DNA of 64,000 nucleotides from Leucaena leucocephala (GCA_037074615.1 CM073518.1:6200001-6264000); one strand, 5' to 3'; shown: positions 49,901 through 62,645, counted from the stretch's first letter. Made by a program: numbers and translations. The notes: generated by a model from the sequence alone, not told the origin.

Positions 49901-50300
49901 AAGGGCCTGAGGAGAAAGAGAAAGAAATCAGTGAAGATGGATGAGTGAAAGCTGGAGAAAAATGACAGGAACAGAGAAGTTAAGCGGTTCATCTCCCAAA
50001 ATGAAACCCTTGGAGTTGAGAAGATTGAATGCATGACAAATGAAAGAATCTTCAAGCTTGATGTGGGTCTGTGTTGCTGCTTGAATTGCATTCTGAACAA
50101 GGCAAATGAAAAAATTAAGAAGCACTTGGATGAAGAGAAGCGCGACAAGCAGAGGAATAGAGGAGGAAACGTTAGAGAACCCATTTGGGCGAGAATACAG
50201 AAATCGCGGATGGATGGGAGGGAGAGAGAAACAGAGCAACAAGTACTGGCTCCGTGACGATATGATTCCATGAAAAATGAAAAGATAAGGCAAATGCTAA
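46963..50300 (-). pseudogene. Second CHX cation/H+ exchanger gene, frameshifted
   Basis: Exons on the minus strand: about 50150-49870, 49234 to about 48750, 48750-48234 and 48135-46963. The family order is complete: KGFILGDEPLNFSVPVIFLQLSL, PLGQPHIISQIL, GGLTLGPSILGR, GKRTLAMGVLGF, RHTPEGEPVKEIYIFG, CRMPFRDALSLGFVMNCKGI, the C-terminal domain (KAPCSVGVLVDRG, AVFFGGADDREALAL, MVGRRHGAS) and a normal end. Lesions: a one-base loss after SLIHL in exon 1 (TGA follows), an out-of-frame stretch in the third membrane helix (49125-49095) restored by a second indel, a one-base loss near 48800 after VFHWLVMVM, and no clear ATG before exon 1. The long final exon of 390 codons is clean. Young pseudogene or locally faulty sequence. 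Confidence 0.82.
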
Positions 50301-51260
50301 AATAATGGATAGGCACATTTAGTTATCATTCCTGTTGTGGGGAGCTCATGTATTGAACTATTGATGAAGAAGATTTTGTTGGCCACTTGGCGTACAATCC
50401 ACACTTTTCACAAACACGTATGAAACTCGGAGACAGCTGTGTTTTAGTACTCAATTCATATGACCCTAGATTTTAGCCTTCGTACTGTGTTTTTGTTACA
50501 CTTTTAAAAAGGTTCAACATACCCCGTGGTCTTGTTTCATATTTTGTCGTTTTCTTCTTGTAACTCCTCCCCCACTCCCCGTGTGCAAGTATTTGGGGAC
50601 TTATTTAAACTAGTCTGAAAAAGAAAAACTTGATTATAAAAGATAATAATTTTCTGAATCCTAACCTAAAAATATGTGAGAACGCATTTGAGGTGCCGGC
50701 TCTATTAATAATGAGAAATAGTAATTAAAAATAGCAGGAAGCAAGAAGACGATATAAGGTGGCGGCGTGCGAAACACGACACGTCTCTTCGGGCTCTCCA
50801 TCTCTGACTCAGCCACCTTCCCATCCTCTTCAACATGTGTTTGTGGGACCCCTTCCTTTTCTTTTTTGATCTTATTGTCCAGCTAGTATGCACACAGCAC
50901 AGTGTTTGATTTTCTTGTAAAAATTTCCCATTCTTTCTTTCTGATGAGCACAAGAACAAGAAAGTAGACACCAACAAGATTACATCGAGGCTCTCTTCTC
51001 CCAGAGAATCCTCAAAACAATCAAAAAATTGTACAAACACCGTGTGTGCAAACATACAACCATTATGGAAATATACAGCTAGTATTATATGTCAATTCTG
51101 TGGGAAATATACAACAATGTAACAAACCTAAACAAACAAATGCAATAAATGGAATCAACCTCGTTCTCCTTTTTTCTTCTTTGGTCAAATCAAACCTAAC
51201 TGAACTGAACCTCCCACCACTATATGCTGACTAATCAAAAAAAGGAAGCCACCTTCTTCA

Positions 51261-53865
51261 TCAGCACAGTAGAGATTCAAGAAACATGTCATCCCTCGGC
51301 TCCTCCTTTGCTCTGGAAGAAAACCCATTCTCAGGTTGTGCTTGCTGCTGATTATTATTATTATTATGATTCATGAAAGACCCCATTGAATTCCCAAACC
51401 CTGAAAACCCGAAGCTTCCTGGACCCTGAAGCATCCCTAGGGCTTCTGGTGCTGACGCTCCGGCCCTAAAATTCTGAACAGAGTTGTTAGTGTTGTGTGT
51501 GATGGCCGATGGCCTTATGGCCGTAGTCATGGCTCCGTTGGTGTTTGTGGAATTGTTTAAGAGAGGTCTGTTCACAGAATGGCCGCCGCTCCCTCTCGCA
51601 GCAGGGACATCATGGTTATGCTTTCCCTCGTACGTTGTGATCACTGCCCTTAGGTCGTGTGATGCTCTCTCTACGTGCTTCCTCACTGGACATCCTGGGT
51701 GCGTGCATTTGTAGTAACTCCTACATAATTCATCAATTACATTCAAACATGAGACAGGATTTTCCACACGTGATGTAAACAGACTTGTCAATCAAGACAA
51801 ATGAATGACAGAAAGGTACATTCAAATATAGTACCTATCATGTGGCTAAAGATTGTATATACTATTATAAGCATTTGCACGAGTGAGGGACTCTGATGGA
51901 TGAGCTAATAATCACACTATTACTATTTTTTATCGAACTTAAAGTAGGACAAGTTTCAAAAAGTTGGATTTTTTTTTTTTGAGGAATACCAAAAGTTAAG
52001 CTTCATAATTTACCTTGGATTTGGATTTCCCTTCACTACTTTTTGCCCGTATTTTCTCCATCTGTATCCATCATCTAGAATATCTATGTCACTGGTTGTC
52101 TGGACTACGACTCTGGGTTCTCTTACTGTTCTGCTTCCAGCTGCCGATATACCCTCATTTTCACCCTCCATTTTCCTGGAAAATTAATGGAAAAATTAAT
52201 CTCTTAATGGAGTGGATTATCCCACATAAATAATTTAATCTGGCAAGGCATGTCATGATATATGTAATTATTTATTTGATTAAAACTTACCATCTTTTGG
52301 CATCAGATTCGCCTTCATCAAACTCATCTCCTCCTGATCTAGTCCTCTGGGAAGTCTGCTCAAAATCATCATCCCCCATTGATATCGACGAGTTCTCAGG
52401 TGTTGCAGCTGAATCCATTTGTCCATTACCATGGCTGGCAAATGACTGATCTGGGATGTCAGCTGCAACAGAATTTGAAGCAGAAATTGCGAGGGAAGAT
52501 GCATTTGATGAGTTTCTCCTAGTTGCCTGAGGCTTGGGGTGGTTATGTGTTCCCTTGTAAACTATCTCAGTGATTTGCCCATCCAGAGACCTCTCAACCT
52601 TCTTCTTCGTTGGGCAATTAGGGTATGTGCATTTATAGTAGCTTCTAGGATTCTCACTTCCTTTCACTTGCTTCTGCCCATATTTTCTCCAGTTATACCC
52701 ATCATCTGATCTTCTGCTTAAAGTCTGAGGTTGTGGGTGGTAGTTGCTATGATCCGATTGAAAACCAGAATTATGGCTCGCTTGGACATTACTGATTACC
52801 ATCTCAGTAGAATAGCTCTGTGTAGAAGCGTTCTCAGCTTTCACCATATTCTTTCCTGAGTAAAAGTTATCTTGCTTCTTGGTTTCAAAACTCCATGCCT
52901 GTAGCAGTAGATGAAAGGTTAAGAGAACAGGGATTATAAAAAAGTAAAACAGAGATGAGCATCTGCGTCGAAATAAATCACATACAGTTTGATTAGAGGC
53001 AGCTGAATTTTGAAACGTTGAGGTGGACGGAAGAGGAGGTCTGGGTTGGGGTTGAAACGAGAAACTTGAGAAGTTCTTGTCTTCTTCTTTGATATTTTGC
53101 TGGTTTTGCCCAGAACTGCTCTTCCAATTGAAGGTCTGAGCAGAGAATGCTCCAGTTGTCGGAGATGGCAAAATCTGAATTCAAAAAAAGAAACACACAG
53201 CGTCAATTCAACCATCTGGTTAAATTACCGGATAAAGAAGAAGAAAAGTCACAGAACAATCCATAAGGCAGACTACAGAATAACAGAAGCAGCTAAATCA
53301 CCAGACACAGAAAATTCTATAACAGGCGCTGACATAATTAGATTTCCATGTTTTGATCAAGCATCTTCTTTCAAAATCTAACATATAATTTTGGGAAATG
53401 AAATTACAAAGTCAACCAAGTCTCGCTGTAATAAACCTTCAGATGTATCTGTTTCATTTCTCAACAGGGCTAATAATATTCTGAGCAACGACACAGTCAA
53501 CAGTAGCAAAGAAAGAGCGTAAAACTTACGTTAGAAGCATTAAGGAGAACAGGCGAGTCGAGAAGTTCTGCGGGGCTCAACCCAGCAGGGATGGCGAAGT
53601 AAGAAGAAGGAGAAATGGCAGGAGGAGAGAGAGGCAGCGAAGGAGGTGGGGTCGACTTGAACTTGGGCACACCCGACCCAGTTCTCTCCGCTATACGATC
53701 CGACAATCCGCGCGGTTTATCGACGGCGGAGGCGAGGCTATCGGCGGCGGCGGGAGGAGAAGCGAGAAGTTCGGAGAAGGAGGTATTCATGAATGGATGC
53801 GTAGAGAAAGTGAAGGTGGGGTGGGAGTTACTAGAAGTGTCAAGGCTTCCCGAAGAAGATGCCAT
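51261..53865 (-). CDS. WRKY33: Group I WRKY transcription factor, WRKY33-like
   Basis: Five exons join in frame: 53865-53530, 53174-52986, 52898-52291, 52175-52014 and 51720-51261, giving 584 residues. The N-terminus has an SP cluster (STPPPSLPLSPPAISPSS) like the MPK3/6 sites of WRKY33. Two WRKY domains follow: DGYNWRKYGQKQVKGSENP and DGYRWRKYGQKVVKGNPNP, each with its C2H2 zinc ligands (CTYPNC..HNH and CTHPGC..HNH). The last intron falls inside the second domain at the position conserved in the family. WRKY33 binds W-boxes and drives defence against necrotrophs and camalexin-type responses. The C-terminus is Asn/Gln-rich and ends DDMFLESLLC. Intact. WRKY24/25/26 relatives are possible. Confidence 0.95.
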
Positions 53866-54053
53866 AAGAGAGAGAGGAAGGGAAAGGGTGAAGAAGAGAG
53901 GTTGAAGAGGAAACGTTTCAGACAGAAAGAAAAGAAGGTTTAATAGGAAGAGGAGGAAGGGGAGAACGAGATGGTCACGTATGGCGCAAGGCTTTGGTTT
54001 CTATTGGGAAGTAGGCACTTTCTGGGAAGGAAGCCGAGGGGGGTGGGGATGTT

Positions 54054-54128
54054 TTGACCGTGGAAAATATGCCACGGTGGACAATCTATGCATTATAATA
54101 AAGGCAGTCAAAGCTCGTGGGTTTGACT
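54054..54128. promoter_or_regulatory. Cluster of three W-boxes upstream of the WRKY gene
   Basis: TTGACC at 54054-54059, AGTCAA (TTGACT on the minus strand) at 54106-54111 and TTGACT at 54123-54128, all within 75 bp and about 190-265 bp before the ATG. W-boxes bind WRKY proteins. Arabidopsis WRKY33 is known to control itself through clustered W-boxes, so feedback is plausible here. Confidence 0.65.
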
Positions 54129-54139
54129 GGAAGGGGGTG

Positions 54140-57100
54140 GCGGGCTGAGAGCAACAAAGGCAGAGATGAATAATCAAATCAAGATCTTTTCTTTTTCTCG
54201 TTATGGTTATGTCTTGCTTCCCAAATCACTATGGTAGCCTCTGCTGGCGAGAAGATGCCATGTTTAATGTGTTTCTGCTGTTGGGACAGTTTCCACAGTT
54301 GTTCGGAGCAGTTTAAGATCATGCCTGGTGTGTCTCGTGTCTGCAGCTCCAGATTTATCCCGTTGTTTCTTCTATGAGAATATTTTTATTATATAAATGG
54401 GAGGAAAGATGGGAAGAGAAATGATGTCATTTTAAGTAGAAAATTGGTGGCCCATGAGATTCCAAAATGTGTAAAGGGGGATGATCTTTCGGCCGAGGGC
54501 ATGGTTTTCTAGGCAGCAATTTAGGGAAGAGAAAATAAACAGGAGTTTAGATAAGGGTGATATTCGGTCAAGTAAGAAAAGATCTGCAAGCAATGCTTGT
54601 AAAGGGAGAGGGGATTGAACAAGGAGGGTTATCATAGGATGAGGTGTTAAGGACTACAGAGACTTGGATGCTCAGGGTGTTTGGCATTCTTACATACATT
54701 AACTTCTCCCCTATTCTCTTTTGGTGATTCTTCTTTCAAAAAAAAAAAAAAACAGTTGTGAAATAAATTAATTCCAGAAGCAACCCGATTCCCAAAACAC
54801 ATCTTTATCCAAAGGGGAAAAAAATTCCAAAAAAACAAAATTGTGGAGCTTGGTTTTCGTCACCGCAAACGTACGTCCTACGGAAGCACTCATCCCGAAA
54901 TTACATTGTACACGTACGATGACTTTCTTTCTTGCAAAATTACATTGAAAGATCCAAATCTTTTAATATTTACATAAAAGTTTCATACAAATTACAAATT
55001 GTTACGATTTGCATGTTATGCCCCGACTGTGTTTTTTTTTTATTCCCCTTCTTTTCTGTCTTCTTGTATTCGGCCAAAACCGTTATTTTCTGGTCTGACC
55101 ACCTCTCAAAATCCAAGTATGCTTGATATTATTCTCATATATATATTTCCTAGATAAAAGAGACAGAAAACCTATCAGTTTTTTTCTTTTTCATTCTTTT
55201 ATTCTTCAATAAACTCTAATATTATCTTACCTCGTGACAAGTATCTCGGATAATACTTAAAAAAAAATTAAAAAGCGTGGTTAATTAATTACTTGTGAAT
55301 TCTCGTTGCTTCAATATTAAGTTAGCAGCGTTACTCATAAAGAAAATCTCTTTATAATTTCATGTCCACGGAATGGTTTTGTTTTATTCTTCTTCGTTTT
55401 TTATTAATTAAAATTCTCAAGGGAGCGAGGATTTTAATTAATTAAATAGCTGTCATGATTTTGTATAATTATATATAAGGGCCCATGTTGTCGCATTTAA
55501 GCCAGCTAGCCACTCTATTAAAAAAACATCTAGAAACGAAGCATTACATACACATTCACACACGTGTCTACTTTTGTGAGTTTTCAGCTATAGAGAGATA
55601 ATGTTTTTTAAAGCAACCCACGCAGACTCACAAATTCATATTATTATTTTAATTTCTACATAAAAAAAAATAATAGAAAACCCATCTTTTGTCTTGACTC
55701 TCTCCTAATTTAGTGGTTAAATGACATAATCAAAGTTTCTTCCAAAAAAAAACGTCTCACTAATTAATACGCTCCTAATAATCTATATAAACTCGGATTC
55801 CTAATCAATCAATCAATTAAATAACTGCCCGAAACAAAAAGGGGTACTCCTTTTTGCCACCAGCCACGTATAAAAGAAAATAGATCAATCTTCTGGAAAT
55901 TCAGATCATGTTCCCTTCCCTTTTCTCTTTGTTTGGCGGATCAGAGATGATGTATAATAACTGATAATAAATCTTTTAGCCTTAATTATCATATCTCAAA
56001 ATAAAATATAAATTTATAATAAACGGTATGAATCAAGAATAGCAAGGATTGACATTAATTATGATTAGTTAAGCTTGCATGTTTGGGCAGAGTAAGTTCA
56101 TGAACTTGGTGTGGATTGACAAAGGATTTAGGTCGAGAGGACCGTAGTTCAACCAAAAATAATTTTTTTTTATTTGAATAAGGTTTAATCACTTCTTATA
56201 GAGTGTAAATAATTTTTATCTTTTTTTAATGAGTATATTTTTTGTGATTCGAACTTGTATTTTTTTTCTTATAGAGGTGAGACCGCTTATTATCTTAATT
56301 AAAAATTTATTAATTAGTTGAACCAAAATTAACATATAGGGAAAGTTTGAATAATTGAATCAAAATGATACTGATAAAATTGAGTAGAATGAACATTATC
56401 CATTAAATAACATTGCGAATCTAATATGATAGTGTTATACACACACCCACACCCACACATATAAAGCAAGGGGAAAAAAATTAAGGAAGGATGAGCTATC
56501 ACTTCAAAGTGTGTTATAATGGGATCCAAATTTATGAATTGACCTTTTCTGCGGTTAGTCCGTAGTCTTTGTCATTTGGCCGAAGAATCGGTCAATCATC
56601 AATCAGCGTTCATATTTCTCGAAGGAGTGTGGAATACGTTCATACGGACATTAAATTCTTCAGACCTCCCATGAAGGTCTGAACATGTTCATTAATTCGA
56701 ACATCATTTGAAATTAATCATTTTAAGAAAAGATGGGATTTCCATTGTGGCACGGTGTTTTGCTATATAATCCTGAGCCAGCGTACACAGCAGGCTGAAC
56801 TTAGCTTCCGTTATACGCCTCCCATTAATATTGTTATAAGAAACAGAACACGTAATCAGCGTAACACACAATGAAACTAGGGTTTTAATTAGCATTTAAG
56901 TCGTCTCCCTCAACTGCCAATATCTCGAATTTGTGTGGAAAGTACGAATAGTCTCTGCAACTAATAACAAAGAAAAGTTACAAATTATGATATTAGGTTT
57001 TAAGGGTTTAATACTAATATCCGTTACTTAAGTCTTAAGGTGTCCTAATATAAATTGGGTGCGAGTGAGATACTCGCAAACTGTAGATTTGCATGGGTTT

Positions 57101-57897
57101 GGCCAAGTGACGCAAGAAAGCAGGTTCCCCAGTACTCATTAATTTATTGACAAGACAGGAGAGAGAGAGAGAGGGTTTGACTTTGTCCACAGAGTGTTAT
57201 CTTGAAACAGTCAAAATCAAATATTCCGGGGGAGGCCTGTAGTATAATCATGTTGGCGTTGACCAGTCTGGCGCCGCAGGAATGGAAAAGTCTGATGGAG
57301 AGCTCATGTGTCCGGCTATGGTTTGCTCCATCCTACGTTGTTGAGACATGCCCAACAATCATAACCTTAATCTCTCTGTTGCCATGCTGAATACAGGCAA
57401 GCAGCCTAGAAAGTAGAAACTCTGGTTTCAAAAGCTAAAAATAACGGTTTTTTTTCTTATGTAAGCTCAATCTGTTATGTTATTCATCAATTACATGAGT
57501 GAAATACAATAATAAAAATCACAACTTTAATATGATGGAATCAATTATTTAAGGCAAACCCAAGCTAGCTAATAGACAAAAATGTCTTCACCAACGAATG
57601 AGCACGACTCTCATTTCCCATTATTTTCTAGACATAAAATAGTATACCTGAAATTTTCCAACATTTAGATCATTTGCGTAGCCAACTGCACACACATGAC
57701 ACAAGACCATCATAGCTGACTGATGCCATATTAAACGTGTGGAGCTTCAAAACTCCTTTCAGCATCCAGCTGCGCTCCATCCTTTCGGATTTATTCCCAC
57801 CTGTTAATACGTCTGTAGCTTCCAGTCAGCGAGCTCGAATAATTAATGGAATGTTCTATCAAACCCAGAAATTTTTTCCTGTAACCATGAATGTAAG
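54140..57897. other. Intergenic, no gene seen
   Basis: Mostly AT-rich. Small open frames at 54432-54838, 56329-56895 and 57202-57390 have no recognisable domain. A GA run lies at about 57160-57174. Confidence 0.5.
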
Positions 57898-60800
57898 TTA
57901 ATACCTGGAAGCTTGAGATTCTTTATCTCTCCAAACGAGCACACAACCACGAGCTTCTATGTATTCTTGAATGTGTTCAGGTAGCAACGGCTTGAAGGAT
58001 GTGTTCAGCTTCACTTTAATTAGACTTTGACATTTCATGAGGAAAGCTGCTAGGCCATTCGAAGTTAACTTGTCCAAGTGATAAATGGATATGTAATTTA
58101 AGCAGCTCATGCTAGCGAGAGCTAAGAGCCCCATATCAGTCACTGAGCAATATGATAACTTTATCTGCAATACAAGGATGCTAATTAATTCTTAATAATA
58201 TAGTTGCCTTGGTAAAATGTTGTAATAAAACTATTGATAGCTATTTGCTTAAAGTGTTTAAGCTCATGAGTTCAAGTTCTCTACTAGAGCCTCTATGATT
58301 AAGTGACTAATATAACTATTGGTAGCCATTCTCTTAAAGTGTTTAAGCTCGTGAGTTTAGTGAAGCAAGTAGACCTTTGTTTTGTAAGCATTTAAAACCC
58401 AATATAAGCTTTCATGAAAGGGAGATTGTTTGGAGATTATAATAAAATCATTCACAAGCTTTAAATATACAATTTAAACGAGTTGAAGTGATCCTTGATA
58501 AATTTGGACAAGACAACTAAGGGAGAAGGGAATTGCCTGATTAAGGTTTTGGGATTGTTGAGCAAGTTGAACCATCCCTTCATCATTAACATTATTGCAC
58601 ATTTTGATGTCCAGCAAAGTCAGTTGCCTACATCTAACAGCAATGGCTGACAGCCCCCTGGATGAGATGCAAGGGCATCCTCGAATTTCCAGTATCGTAA
58701 GCTTCAAGCACTTTGACAAAGATAATAATGTATTATCAGTCCCGTTAGGGTTATAAGCAATGTTCATCACCTCAAGTGAAGGACAACCATCAGCAATTGA
58801 AGAAATGCCCAAATCAGTTATTTCTGAGAACCTGTGAAAGTAAACACAACAAAATCAAATCTTGGGTTCGTTATATAAGTTTTCTTAATGAGGTCAAACA
58901 AAAATGCGGGAAGACACCCCTGATCAACATCTCAAAAGGGATAATATGTCCTCCAAAGTTGAGCACCAAGAACCTGCATAGATCAAGTGCGGTGAGCTTT
59001 GAGCAGCTGCTTCCGATATAGCCCAGTCCTTTATCAGTTACATTCAAACATATCCCTAATCTTAGAAAAGAAAGTTTGGAACATCTTGTGATTGACTCAA
59101 GTCCTACACAAATCAAGCATAATAAATCATTTACTGAATGAAAAATATATATGTCAGTAAAATGTAAGCTCTAAAACCAAACCTTCATCGTCAATGTACG
59201 TCTGTGACATCAAGTTCCTACAGGAACTGACACCTCCCAATCAATAAAAAGGCATCCCTAGAGACGAGGGTACAAGACTCTATTCTAAGGGAAGTAAGCA
59301 TCGGGCATGAACTTGTTATATTGTCCATCGATGCATAAGTTATATTGCGACAACATGTTATGTCCAGCTTCCTTAGTTCTTTGTGTGTGTGCACAGTCAA
59401 ATAGAGGCATTCATCTATCACTAGTCTGCAATTGCTTAAGCTCATTTCTTTGAGTAAGGAACGCCAATTACCAATGGCCATTATCCCAGAACATCTGACC
59501 AAACTACCATCTAAGTCAACCGATTGCAGCCTAGGAGAATCATTGAGACATTTTGCAAGATCAGTATTGAACTGAAAAAAGAACGATTTAGTTCATTAAA
59601 TGTGGCACAAGGGTTAGCACATTAAATCAATTACTAAAGGTATGATCACTGGACCAAGATGCTCACAGAGAGGCTGTATGATAGGATAATCTTTTCCAGG
59701 TTTTGAGCGCCCTTTGTTAGAGCAGATAAGCCAATATGACTGATGTTCTGACAGTTTGACAAGTTAAGCACCTGTAAGTGAAAAAGAGAAAAGTTAGAGG
59801 ACTTTGTCTTGCTTTTGAGTTAAAAGTAGCTCTTAAAAGGGGAAAACTTCCAGCACAAGTTTTAGTTTCTTTTACAACTTATAACCACTTGATTAGGTTT
59901 TCAAAAAATTCCGTCCACATGTTGTGTGTTTCTTGGCATGCTTAATGGCATATACATGCTTAAGGAACTTTGCCTAAATCTAATGGCAATTAAAAACGTA
60001 CCTTCAGTGACTGGCAGCTTTTTTTAAGGGATACAAGGGCATCATCATCAAGGCCAAGGCAATGCTCCAGAACTAAATCCTCTAGATGTTCAAGTTCGAA
60101 GATAGGAGAAAGACAGTTTTCTGTGATCTGCAGCATCAGCCAAATGAGTGTTGACAGAGTTGGAAAATCTATATATTTATCATAAACAAAAGCAAGGAGA
60201 AACTACATATGTAAGCTTCGTTGTCAGCAAGGTGGCTAAATGCATAAGTTGTGGTTTCATCCAGAAAGCAAGTAGAATTTACAACCTTTAGCCACTAGAC
60301 TAGACGCTGATTTTTGACAAATATTGATATTTGATTCTAATGGATTGCAACCTTTTGACCAAGAGCTAGTCATCGAGATATTATATTAAGATTACCATTG
60401 AGTGAGCATATCAAGCACTTTTTGGCTAAACCACAGATGCATAATACTAGATTAAAGTAACCGATTTGATCAATTTTGCACTGAGGTTATACACTACCTA
60501 AACCTGACCCTTGAGTATATATTAATAGTTACTAGGGTCATAAAGAAAATTTATAGCATCCCAGCAAACAATGAAAATAAGCTGATTTGGAAACTTCTGG
60601 GTCAATGTACCCTATCAACATTCAAGCGAAATTCCGTCTGCGCCAATCAATTGTGAAAGCAAATACATGGTCCGTACACTTGCTACTACAAGAAGGCTTG
60701 AAGAGAAGAAGCAGAGTAAAAGATGAATACCGGCAAGTAAGAGAGATCCGAACTCCGAATCTCATTACATTTTACAGCGATTAAAGCAACCCCATAATCA

Positions 60801-61366
60801 GCGACGCGCAGACACCACTTTAAGCAAATGGACTTCAATTTCCTGCAATTACCTACCAGACAACCAATCCCTAAGTCCGTTATTGATTTACACCTCGTCA
60901 ACCACAATTTCTCCAAATTCTTGGCCTCCCCTATTGCCTTGAGAGATGAGTCCGTGAGGTCCGTCCGATTCGACAAATTAATCTCCAGGAAGCACGAGCA
61001 ATTTGTAGCCAAATTCTACAACCCCTTCTGGGTGAAAAATTTGGACCCGGAAAGATCAATTAATTGCAAGGACGAATTCCAAACTACCGAGATTGAGCTC
61101 AGTGTGTCGTCTTCCCCGCGAGAACAGAGAGAGAAATCGATTTGTGATATGGACGGGTAACGGCGGATGGCACTGGGAAGAAACTGTAGAAGACGTGGTT
61201 TGATGAATTTGCGGTGGCCGGACTCGATGGAGTAGAAGGATTTTCAGACCTGAGAAAACGACTTTCTAGCCAGTGGGTCGTCGTGGAGATGGTCAAGTAT
61301 AATCAAAATGATCTCCTGTGTGAGGATATTGAAGAAATTGGTGGTAGGTTTTCGTGGTGGCTCCAT
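57898..61366 (-). pseudogene. F-box/LRR-repeat protein gene (FBL3-like), inactivated
   Basis: FBL proteins are SCF E3 ligase substrate receptors. From ATG 61364-61366 the frame reads an F-box (NILTQEIILIILDHLHDDPLARKSFSQV), then LRRs through seven exons: 61366-60731, 60127-60002, 59771-59667, 59571-59183, 59103-58974, 58831-58537 and 58164-57898. Repeats such as LDITCCRNITYASMDNI and LGICLNVTDKGLGYIG follow Arabidopsis FBL3 (At5g01720) in order. Lesions: TGA at 61244-61246 where Cys is expected (VCKSFYSIES), TAG at 61016-61018, TAG at 59218-59220 where Glu is expected, a frame shift just after it near 59190, and a GC donor in place of GT at 58536-58535. Translation would stop after about 40 residues. 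Confidence 0.88.
58226..58361. repeat. Two-copy repeat inside an F-box pseudogene intron
   Basis: A block of about 52 bp (ACTATTGATAGC, CTTAAAGTGTTTAAGCTC, GTGAGTT) occurs at about 58226-58277 and again at 58310-58361 with scattered differences. Origin unknown. Confidence 0.6.
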
Positions 61367-61577
61367 GTTCTTCTTGCTCAGCTCTTTCGGAAGAACTTGT
61401 AAGATTTGGTTGAGCGAAGAGGAACAACAGCATACAAAGAGGAATATTAAAGAGGACTCATAATGAAGAAATTAAAGAGTGGCATGCTGAAAATTCTCAG
61501 TTAATCAGTAACAGAAAGCAGAGTACTTCGCTTCGGGTTAAGACTTCAATTAAAGGAGATGAAGAGGGAATTATGAA

Positions 61578-61787
61578 TCACTCTCCAGCGTGCATGGAAT
61601 CATGATCATCAGACACTCGCACTCTCAAAACCAGACATGAGCCTCTGGAGGCAGTGGGCATGAAAGTGTTCAGCCGAATTACGTTTCCAAGCTCCACTCC
61701 CACTCTGTCATTCTCAGCAAGGAGCTGCATGTGATAGTAAACGGGTGATTCCACAACCTCTCCAATCAAAACACCACACGATGTCTG
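61578..61787 (-). other. Orphan exon-like coding stretch
   Basis: On the minus strand an acceptor-like AAGCAG at about 61791-61786 leads into an open frame of about 67 codons ending in TGA/TAA at 61578. It includes CGVLIGEVVESPVYYHMQ, VGVELGNVIRLNTFMP and SCLVLRVRVSDD. It lacks an ATG, and the sequence upstream looks non-coding. It could be a last exon left from a decayed gene. I do not recognise the family. Confidence 0.3.
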
Positions 61788-62274
61788 CTTTTACCAAACG
61801 CACCAATTTTGCATTTACAGAATCTTTTTGTTTTTTCTTTTGTACAACTTCTTGGCAAAGGAAAAGGTTGGAAGGCACATTTGGTTATTGGCATTGGTTG
61901 AAAGGAGCAAATGGATGGAATTTGATTCCAGTTATGGAAAGAAGGAAACAATAAAGACAATACGTAAGGATTAGTGAATCCTAAATAGCATGTTCGTTCA
62001 TCTCTTCATCTGATTTGTGTTATTTTTTGTTTTAAAATTGATGTGGAGAATTTGACCTCTAGGCAACTCTTTTCACTTTTGGATCTCTTTTGTGGATCTA
62101 CGTGCAGATGGAATTCAAGGAATCTTACCCTTAATAACATCATTGCTTTATGAGTAGATAAAATTCAAATTCCATATGAATTAGGATGTCCAGGGTATTA
62201 CCTACGAGAGAAATAACCCATTATTATTTGGTGGGTTCAATTGCTAAAAGGTAATACATACAATTATTTAGAGC

Positions 62275-62560
62275 GTGTTCGATTTTTAGAAAGTATCATT
62301 TTATTATAATTCTAGTCGTGACGCTTGGGGAGACATCTTAGTTATTAGGTACTTAGGTTTACGCCCGAGGGCAGGTCGCTTTACTTGATATTGGTATCGC
62401 CTAGGAAGAACGGAGATTTAGGGAGACATCTTAATTCTTAGATACTTAAGTTTACACCTTAGGATGATTCGTCTTACCTGACATTAGTCTCGCTTAAAAA
62501 GAAAAAAATTTTTATCCTACTATTGAATCATAAGTCAACTTAACATTTTTCACAAATTTT
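62275..62560. repeat. Dispersed repeat, copy B (related to 40378-40590)
   Basis: Matches copy A in the same orientation. An internal segment (GGGAGACATCTTA..TTAGNTACTTA) is present twice, at about 62337 and 62418, which makes this copy longer. No terminal repeats or coding were seen. Confidence 0.6.
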
Positions 62561-62645
62561 TGTACCAAAACAAAAAAACTACTGGAGAAAGAGATTGCCG
62601 CACATTGTATGACTGTTACCCTCCACTCATCTGATGTCCTTCTTA

